Positions 58,045-64,000 of a stretch of 64,000 nucleotides of DNA are shown piece by piece. The first letter of the stretch is position 1; every line of letters begins with the position of its first letter. A program made the position numbers and the translations under genes. Below the pieces are notes generated by a model that saw only the letters and a list, made by a program, of their open reading frames with translations, made no database searches and was not told where the DNA came from. Source of the stretch: Erythroxylum novogranatense (taxonomy: Eukaryota; Streptophyta; Magnoliopsida; Malpighiales; Erythroxylaceae); the NCBI GenBank assembly GCA_029891385.1, contig CM057233.1:14573460-14637459 (forward strand). The letters run 5' to 3'.

Positions 58045-58332
58045 AGCCTCAGCATTCCCTGGGGCTATAGACTCATCAGTACTCTCCTCCTTGGTGGAGA
58101 GTCAGGTGCAATTGATCCTTGCAATACTCCTCATGTCCTTCTACGAGATGACATCTTACTCCTTCAATACAGACACTAACTATTAGCTTACTCTTCATTT
58201 TAGTCTTAATTTCTACATGTATGCATGACATGCATGTCACTTAATGCAATTGAATCAATTTACAGAGCAACCCGTAACCACATATCATAAAACTTCATCC
58301 TACTATACATTCTAAGCCTAGAAAAAACCTAA

Positions 58333-58344
58333 GCTCTGATACCA
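58333..58344 (-). promoter_or_regulatory. Primer-binding site of the minus-strand Gypsy element
   Basis: On the minus strand TGGTATCAGAGC, a perfect initiator tRNA-Met complement, 5 bp after the LTR end at 58350. Between it and the gag start lies about 290 bp of leader. Confidence 0.92.
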
Positions 58345-58383
58345 AACAATGCTGGACCTTGTTTCTGGAGCCTGGCATTTAGA

Positions 58384-59460
58384 ATCAACACGGAAGAATA
58401 CAAAAGACAGAAGGAACAGAAAGACAGAAGAAACAAAAGGCAGAAGATACGAAACACAGAAGATACAGAAGATAGAAGGAACATAAAGACAGAAGATACG
58501 AAACACAAAAGATACAAAAGACAGAAAGAACAGAAAGACAGAAGAAACAAAAGGCAGAAGATATGAATCACAGAAGATACAAAGGCAGAAGGAGCAGAAA
58601 GAAAGAACAAACAAAAGGCAGAAGATACGAAACATAGAAGATACAAAGGCAAAAGGAGCGGAAAGACAGAAGAAACAAAAGGCAGAAGATACGAAACACA
58701 GAAGATAGAAAAGATAGAAGGAACGGAAAGACAGAAGAAACAAAAGAAAGAAGATAGCAAAAACACAGAGGAAGATGACGCCATACATAAGAAGATGACG
58801 TCATCATATAAGAAGCGAAACTAAGAGGAAGCAAAACACAAAAGAAGATGACGTCATACATAAGAAGATGATGTCATCACAAAAGAAGCGAAACTAAAAG
58901 GAAGCAAAACACAGAAGAAGTTGACGTCATCACAGAAGAAGCGAAACTAAGAGGAAGCAAAATACAGAAGAAAATGATTTCATACAGAAGAAGATGACGT
59001 CATCATAAAAGAATCAAAACTAAGAAGAAGTAAAACACAGACGAAATAAAACACAAAAGAAGATGACGTCATACAGAAGAAGATGATGTCATTACAGAAG
59101 ATGCGAAATTAAGAGGAAACAAAACACAGATGAAGCAAAAAACAGAAGAAAATGATGTCATCACAGAAGAAACAAAACTAAGAAAAAGCAAAACACAAAC
59201 GAAGCAAAACACAGAAGAAGATGACGTCACATAAAAGAAGTTGACGTCATCACAGAAGAAGCGAAACTAAGAGGAAGCAAAATACAGACGAAGTAAAACA
59301 CATAAGATGATGATGTCATATAGAATAAGATGATGTCATCACAGAAGAAGCAAAACTAAGAAGAAGCAAAAGACAAACGAAGCAAAACTAAGAAGAAGAT
59401 GATTTCATACAAAAGAAGCTAACGTCATCACAAAAGAAGTAAAACTAAGAAGAAACGAAA
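58384..59460. repeat. Two tandem repeat blocks in the 3-kb LTR
   Basis: Block A (58384-58765): 60-bp-scale units of GAAGATACGAAACACAGAAG and CAGAAGAAACAAAAGGCAG. Block B (58765-59460): irregular units of GAAGCGAAACTAAGAGGAAG, GCAAAACACAGAAG and GAAGATGACGTCATCACAGA. Copies vary in order and length. Cys/Phe/Ser-rich minus-strand ORFs over block A are repeat artefacts. Confidence 0.92.
58796..59338. promoter_or_regulatory. Cluster of TGACGTCA bZIP/CRE-type sites
   Basis: Seven perfect palindromes TGACGTCA at 58796, 58849, 58922, 58995, 59064, 59222 and 59242, plus five TGATGTCA (one C-to-T change) at 58869, 59084, 59153, 59311 and 59331. TGACGTCA is the core bound by plant bZIP factors (C-box/as-1 type TGACG). 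The cluster lies within the LTR on the 3' side (transcribed or downstream part when read on the element strand), so it could be an enhancer or just a repeat by-product. Confidence 0.6.
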
Positions 59461-60523
59461 AATAGAAGATACTTCTTCCTATACGAGGACCATAACTTTC
59501 CGTCTAAAAGTCCAAAATTTCTATGCTATATATCGTTGGAAAGCTAAAAGAATAAGCTACACTTTCCAAAAGGCAATTTTGATTAATTTTGCCTCAGTCA
59601 AGCCCAGATTTGCCCCCAAAGTTAGCACATGATTTCTACACCTTGAAAATACTTGGATTTTGAAATGAATAATTACAGAGAAACATGCACGTACACTTAA
59701 GGAACTTTTCAATTCTAACTCTTTTACCAAAGCAACCATAAGTTCATACATAACTTTAATTACATATTGACATTAAACAAAAGCTTAACACGATTACAAT
59801 GTATGTAAGATGCTTAATGTTTAACATGCTTATGGAGTTGTCCAAAGGTGATTGAGCTAACTTAGTTGCAAAGCTTTTAATAACTTGGAGCTTCCAATGC
59901 CTTACAAGGATTTGCTAATTTTCTTGTTCTACACCTGAGGAGGGAATATTTTTTTTGGGGGGGGGGGGTGAGCAACACAGCTCAGTGGCTAATATACTTA
60001 TAGCCATTGGCAAATGACCCCAATTTCAAGCATATGCATAGATATATACATATACATATACATATGTACATATATATGTAGACTTGCAATCAGCAATTCA
60101 AATATTTCTTAAAAATTTAATTCACATCATATTACGGCTCATAACACATATCACTCAATATGCTTCATACTTAATGATTAAAATGCAATGCACAACAAAC
60201 AACTCGAGTGTTTCATGAAACAAAATGAGGAAACTGAAGTTTACCCCATGAACAGAATGAGTCCATTTCGGAGCTCATATGTCACAAGTGAGCAACCAGG
60301 ATAAGGCTCTTGTCAACGTGCACGTGACGATAAAATGGTTCCACTCTCGCTCAAACAGAAGCATATAATCATGCTCAGAATCATTTTTATCAAAATGCTT
60401 TTATACCTTTAAAACATTTTCTTTCATTTTTCATACAATACCGAATATCATGGCTTCTATCAAGGTGCAACAACAGACATATTTCATCATGCATTTCCAT
60501 CATTTACAACGAGTCAATATCAA

Positions 60524-60528
<5 letters not shown>

Positions 60529-60571
<43 letters not shown>
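60529..60571. repeat. TA dinucleotide microsatellite
   Basis: About 20 uninterrupted TA units inside the 3-kb LTR. Confidence 0.97.
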
Positions 60572-60574
<3 letters not shown>

Positions 60575-61349
60575 CAAGAATTTGCCCAATCACACAAAAA
60601 CTATAAATACATTACCCACCTAAATAGCTCACGAAAACCAAGTCAAGCTTGCCTTTCCCTTTGCTCTTGGTTAGGGTTTCCTTGGTTCCCTACAATAACC
60701 AAGGTTCCATTCAAAATAACTTTCCAATAAACTCAAAAATTTCAAACATTACAGAAATTTCAACCAAACACAAAATGATCTCAAATCTAACCTATCCAAA
60801 ACCCATTTGGGTTAGAAAACCCAGATCTAGTTTAGAAACTCTAAAAATCAATTGGGTTCTCTTACTCCATCTTCTTTCCACACAAACTTTTCCATTCTCT
60901 ACACTAACTCCTTTCCTTTAACAAAGCAAGAAGAAAAAGATGGTTTACCTACCTTAACAAGTTTGATTTGTCTTCTTTCTTTCTTTCTTTCTCCAAAACC
61001 TTTCTCCTTTCTCTTTTACTTTCATTTTCTCTCTCTTCTCCCTCTTCAATTGACGTCTTTCTCCTCTTCACAAGCAAACAACACATTCTTATCCCATTTG
61101 TACCTTTAATGAGCCCAAAAAAAAGTCTATCTTACCCTTTCTTATAAGCTTATGCTCTTTTATGCTAAAGTAATCTCCCAAAATGCCCTTGAACATCCTT
61201 ATTGTATTAACATTTTAATTTCCACTTACCAATTCAACAAATCCTACTAACCTTGACATAAGTATAGTTCCAAAATTAAATCTATCAAAACTCCAAAATT
61301 AATTTAAGTCATGCTTACTTTTAAAGAAAAATTTTTCGGGGGTCCAACA

Positions 61350-61899
61350 TATAAAATATATTTCAATATAATCTAAACCATATGGCTTTATCTTATTGAT
61401 ACCTTTTCCTTAAGCCTTTTGAACCATTACATAACTATTTTTTATGCGACTATTTATTAACTTATCTAGACTAATGATAAGTACAAAACCAAGTTGACTC
61501 GTCATATGCATACGACACCTGTTGTCTATATAACACAATATCTGAAAAAAATTATTTATTAGAATAAAATTCAATAAACAAACTTTCAACTTCATTTACT
61601 TCCTTTTCTTCGACAAATTTAGCTTATTTTATTTAAAACATTAATATCTTTTATATAACTATACCTTTTATAGTAATAACATTGCTTTGAATTCAAAATT
61701 TTCACCTTTCTATGCTCCTTTTAAATATTGATTATTGTTACTATACTATTCTCCTTTACTTTCTCTTCTAGATTAAAAGGATTTTCCACTACAACCTACT
61801 TTGAAGGAACCTTTTTTGCTTAATTAACTAAAATTGGTTGTCTTTGTGATGGGGTAGCTTCAACTTGCATTAGAAAACACTTTCAAGTGGGTTGCTATT
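61350..61899. other. AT-rich intergenic stretch
   Basis: No gene or repeat recognised, apart from possible distal remains of the Copia relic on the minus strand that begins to be readable after 61900. Confidence 0.5.
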
Positions 61900-62530
61900 A
61901 TAAATGTCTGTCCTATCTTCATAAGAATAAAGGGACCTATAAACACGCCATCATTTGATAGCATGCTTTATCTTTGTACTCCACTATGGTAGCTATAACA
62001 TGGACGTATATCTTCAATAGGCCCCTAAGAATTTTCTTAAATACTTTTTTTAAACCATATCCCCGTCATACTTATTTGTTTAGCAATTTCTATATTATTT
62101 TGTTGTAGCAGCTCTCTAAAGTATCCCTTTCACTCTTAGATAAACTTTTAAATTGTCATTAAAGAGTTTGAAGTTTGGCCGAGATTATTTTGTCATTACC
62201 TTGATAAACTTTTTGCAAAGCATCCCAAACTTTCTTGGACTTTGTGGATGATAAGCTACAAGAGAACATTAATTAATTCATTGTTTGTCGAATGAATAAT
62301 AATGCCTTGATATCCTTTTTTTGAATGCCTCGATTTTCTTTATTTTTATTATATTCTTCATCTACTAAACACCTTAAATCTTAAGACAAAAATAACGTCT
62401 TTATTTTCATGCTCTGGATTTCATATCCGTTGCTTTAGAAGAGTGGCAGCTTGGTAATGAAGGATTGACACCAATACTATTGTTGCCCATCTACTTTGTC
62501 ATCGAAATAGAAATAATATTAAAATAAATA
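61900..62530 (-). pseudogene. Copia gag (UBN2-type) relic
   Basis: On the minus strand, in changing frames: SCSLSSTKSKKVWDALQKVY, GNDKIISAKLQTL, then stop and RQFKSLSKSERDTL (about 62080-62270). This is the UBN2-type Copia gag signature (KEAWDxLxxxYxG... LQTLRxxFExL). Multiple stops are present. Flanking parts cannot be aligned by eye and no LTR or primer site is evident. It lies about 400 bp downstream of the terpene synthase stop codon. Confidence 0.65.
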
Positions 62531-62949
62531 AATACGAAGCTTCGATCTGAAATCAAATGCAAAACAAGCAAAGAAGAACTGATATTCCAAAGAAACAATT
62601 CAACAAATAGATGGAATGAAAAGACAACTCAACTCATAACTTGATTCATTTATTTGCACATAGCTTCCTTAAATAACCAAAAATCACACCTAATTCTTCT
62701 AATGATATGATATAACAAACAATTTAAGACAACAGTAAAGAAAATAAAAGACTAGATAAAAATAAGAACTCAATTTGGGCTACAAGACTCTTTCAATCAA
62801 ACTTCTTTTTTATTGAACTAAATCTTTGACACATCTCAAGGGTGAGAGGCACTAACATGTTGAATAAAGGGATACAGAGTTACAAAATATTTGAAATTTT
62901 ATCTTGCACGGTGTTCTTAACATTCTTATATTCATATCTAGTCTTTCAT
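62531..62949. other. 3' flank of the terpene synthase gene
   Basis: AT-rich non-coding DNA; on the minus strand it holds the terpene synthase 3' UTR. No clear polyadenylation signal could be singled out. Confidence 0.5.
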
Positions 62950-64000
62950 TCAAAAGGATAGAGATTCCATGAGCACTGAAGCAATCGTGTCCCTGAGAAG
63001 ATATGAATTAGTGTAGGCATCATCGTCCTTGTATATTGCATCAACAACGCGTGCTGGATTCAATATACGCTCCAAGAAGAACAGGGGGACTGGCGTTGGC
63101 TTCAAACATTGCTCATTTATATCTTTCCATCCATTGACAATTTCTTTACAAAAATATCCAGTTGCCTCTTCCTTTGAAGCACCACCAAACTGCTTCAAGT
63201 AACATTCTACCGCTGAAGCTACATGAGGTCTCTCTTGCTCAAACTACAAATGAAAATATGTACAGGAACCAATTATTGGAAGCTATTTGAAGTTTGTTTC
63301 TTGGTTTTTTTAAACTACATTATTTGTGTACCGTGTGGGATGCGATGTCATCCATGAGTCTGCTAATGATGAATGAAGCTTCAACAATCTTGGGGAAATT
63401 TTGCACCCATTCAATAGCCTCCTTTGTCGATGATTCCACAATACCCAAAAACGATATCACTAACAATGTTGGGTGGCCGCTGGAGAAAAGGGCAATTTGC
63501 ATGTACTCCTCAAACGTTGGAAGGTAGCCTTCATCGCGCCACTTGGATTCAACATGGTAGGATTGGACTATTTTTTTCATCTAAGAGAAATATATATATT
63601 AACAACTTAAAAGGAGGTCTTTCCCAGACTTAGATGAGCAGGATTGAGAAATTGGGATATTATGTTTTAAAGAAAAGGGATTTCTCTTTCTTTTTTCCTA
63701 TTTTTCCAGTAGAAATAGAAGTGAAGACTTAACGAGAAAACACGTATTAATGTAGAAATCAATGCTTACTGCTTCTTTAGCATAATGAATAGCAAAAGAC
63801 ATTCCTTGTTTCTCCATTTCCTCTCTAATATCATTGTAGAGTTGAAATATCGTAAGGCAAACCTTACTCATGCTCACGGGGAGCATATCAGCAGCTTCAG
63901 TATCCCACCTAGAATCAAATTAAAATATATTTGTTTTAAACTTAAATTGGAAAATATTCAGACAAAACAACATGAATACAACGAATGATAGGTATTGATA
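62950..64000 (-). CDS. Terpene synthase, C-terminal exons (gene continues beyond the window)
   Basis: Three exons with intact GT-AG junctions: 63908-63770 (139 bp), 63580-63332 (249 bp) and 63243-62950 (294 bp, TGA stop). Sizes of 139 and 249 bp match the conserved exons 5 and 6 of angiosperm terpene synthases. Exon 5 encodes [18 protein letters not shown]. Exon 6 encodes [17 protein letters not shown] and ends DDIASHT; joined to FEQERP of the last exon this gives the second metal-binding motif (D-D-x-x-S-x-x-x-E), which chelates Mg2+ with the DDxxD motif. The DDxxD exon lies outside. The enzyme class converts prenyl diphosphates to mono- or sesquiterpenes; a cytosolic sesquiterpene synthase (TPS-a) seems likely but the N-terminus is needed. 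No stop or frameshift is seen; probably a working gene. Confidence 0.93.

Larger units (their letters stand above)
58350..61349 (-). repeat. 3.0-kb 5' LTR of the minus-strand Gypsy element
   Basis: Read on the minus strand it starts TGTTGGACCCCCG (61349 downward) and ends GGTCCAGCA (58350), an extended inverted terminal repeat TGTTGGACC/GGTCCAGCA that supports both boundaries. There is no second LTR in the window. The promoter-distal third is filled with AGAAG-rich tandem repeats (58384-59460). A pure TA microsatellite lies at about 60529-60571. The length fits elements with long LTRs in the chromovirus Del/Tekay group; the lineage is an inference. Confidence 0.85.

Noticed and set aside
58318..58861. 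Overlapping minus-strand ORFs rich in Cys, Phe, Ser and Leu resembling a membrane protein
   Set aside because: They are all frames of the AGAAG/AACACAGAAG tandem repeats in an LTR; near-identical peptides arise in every frame.
59947..59970. Possible structural element at a T8-G12 run
   Set aside because: Homopolymer run, likely slippage or sequencing uncertainty; no pairing partner seen.
10612..63988. Isoprenoid biosynthetic gene cluster (squalene epoxidase fragment plus terpene synthase)
   Set aside because: The first is a 40-codon scrap and the two are separated by 46 kb of transposons; no further pathway genes are present.
1..64000. tRNA, rRNA or other structured RNA genes
   Set aside because: Only tRNA-complementary primer-binding sites of retrotransposons were found; no cloverleaf with A and B boxes was recognised by eye.

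Overview
This is nuclear DNA from a flowering plant, most likely a dicot. It is AT-rich between genes, dominated by plant LTR retrotransposons, CACTA transposons and MITEs, and has intron-containing plant genes with GT-AG splice sites. I see no bacterial operons, CRISPR array, rRNA or tRNA gene. Only one host gene looks intact in the part visible: a terpene synthase at the right edge (minus strand, last three exons). Other host-like sequence is broken: a PAT1-type GRAS regulator split by a retrotransposon, a short squalene-epoxidase-like fragment, and a NAM-associated/SANT-type ORF remnant at the left.

Layout. 1-5.1 kb: a 117-bp tandem array ends at a TATA box in front of the decayed NAM-associated-type gene, whose 3' end is repeated in a 1.02-kb tandem duplication. 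6-9.8 kb: a truncated Copia element (Copia-1) split by a 1.6-kb CACTA element with an AAA target duplication. 10.6-17 kb: squalene-epoxidase-like fragment and a 5.5-kb CACTA element (CTA duplication) with a degenerate En/Spm-type ORF. 18-22.6 kb: dispersed repeats, a 976-bp Tourist-like MITE whose paralogous empty site lies 3 kb away, and a LINE-type RNase H ORF. 25.2-28.9 kb: an old Copia relic. 29.7-41.7 kb: the GRAS pseudogene (minus strand) with a complete 10.46-kb Tat-lineage Gypsy element in it (GAAAG duplication). 41.7-57.7 kb: an Athila-type Gypsy element with a truncated 5' LTR, split in its RT-RNase H region by a complete 5.1-kb Copia element (Copia-2, GATTT duplication). 57.7-61.35 kb: 5' end of a minus-strand Gypsy element with a 3.0-kb LTR. 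61.9-62.5 kb: Copia gag relic. 62.95-64 kb: terpene synthase exons.

The LTR pairs I could compare differ by about 4% (Tat) and 6-7% (Copia-2) by hand count, mostly transitions, so the nest grew over a moderate time and all coding regions carry stops or frameshifts. The most unusual structures are a cluster of perfect TGACGTCA bZIP/CRE-type palindromes inside the 3-kb LTR, the antisense coiled-coil ORF in the Tat element, a perfectly preserved hairpin just after the TATA position in both Copia-2 LTRs, the MITE/empty-site pair, and the 117-bp array abutting a core promoter. I did not find a convincing wholly new system. Lineage names rest on recognised motifs and architecture, not on database searches.
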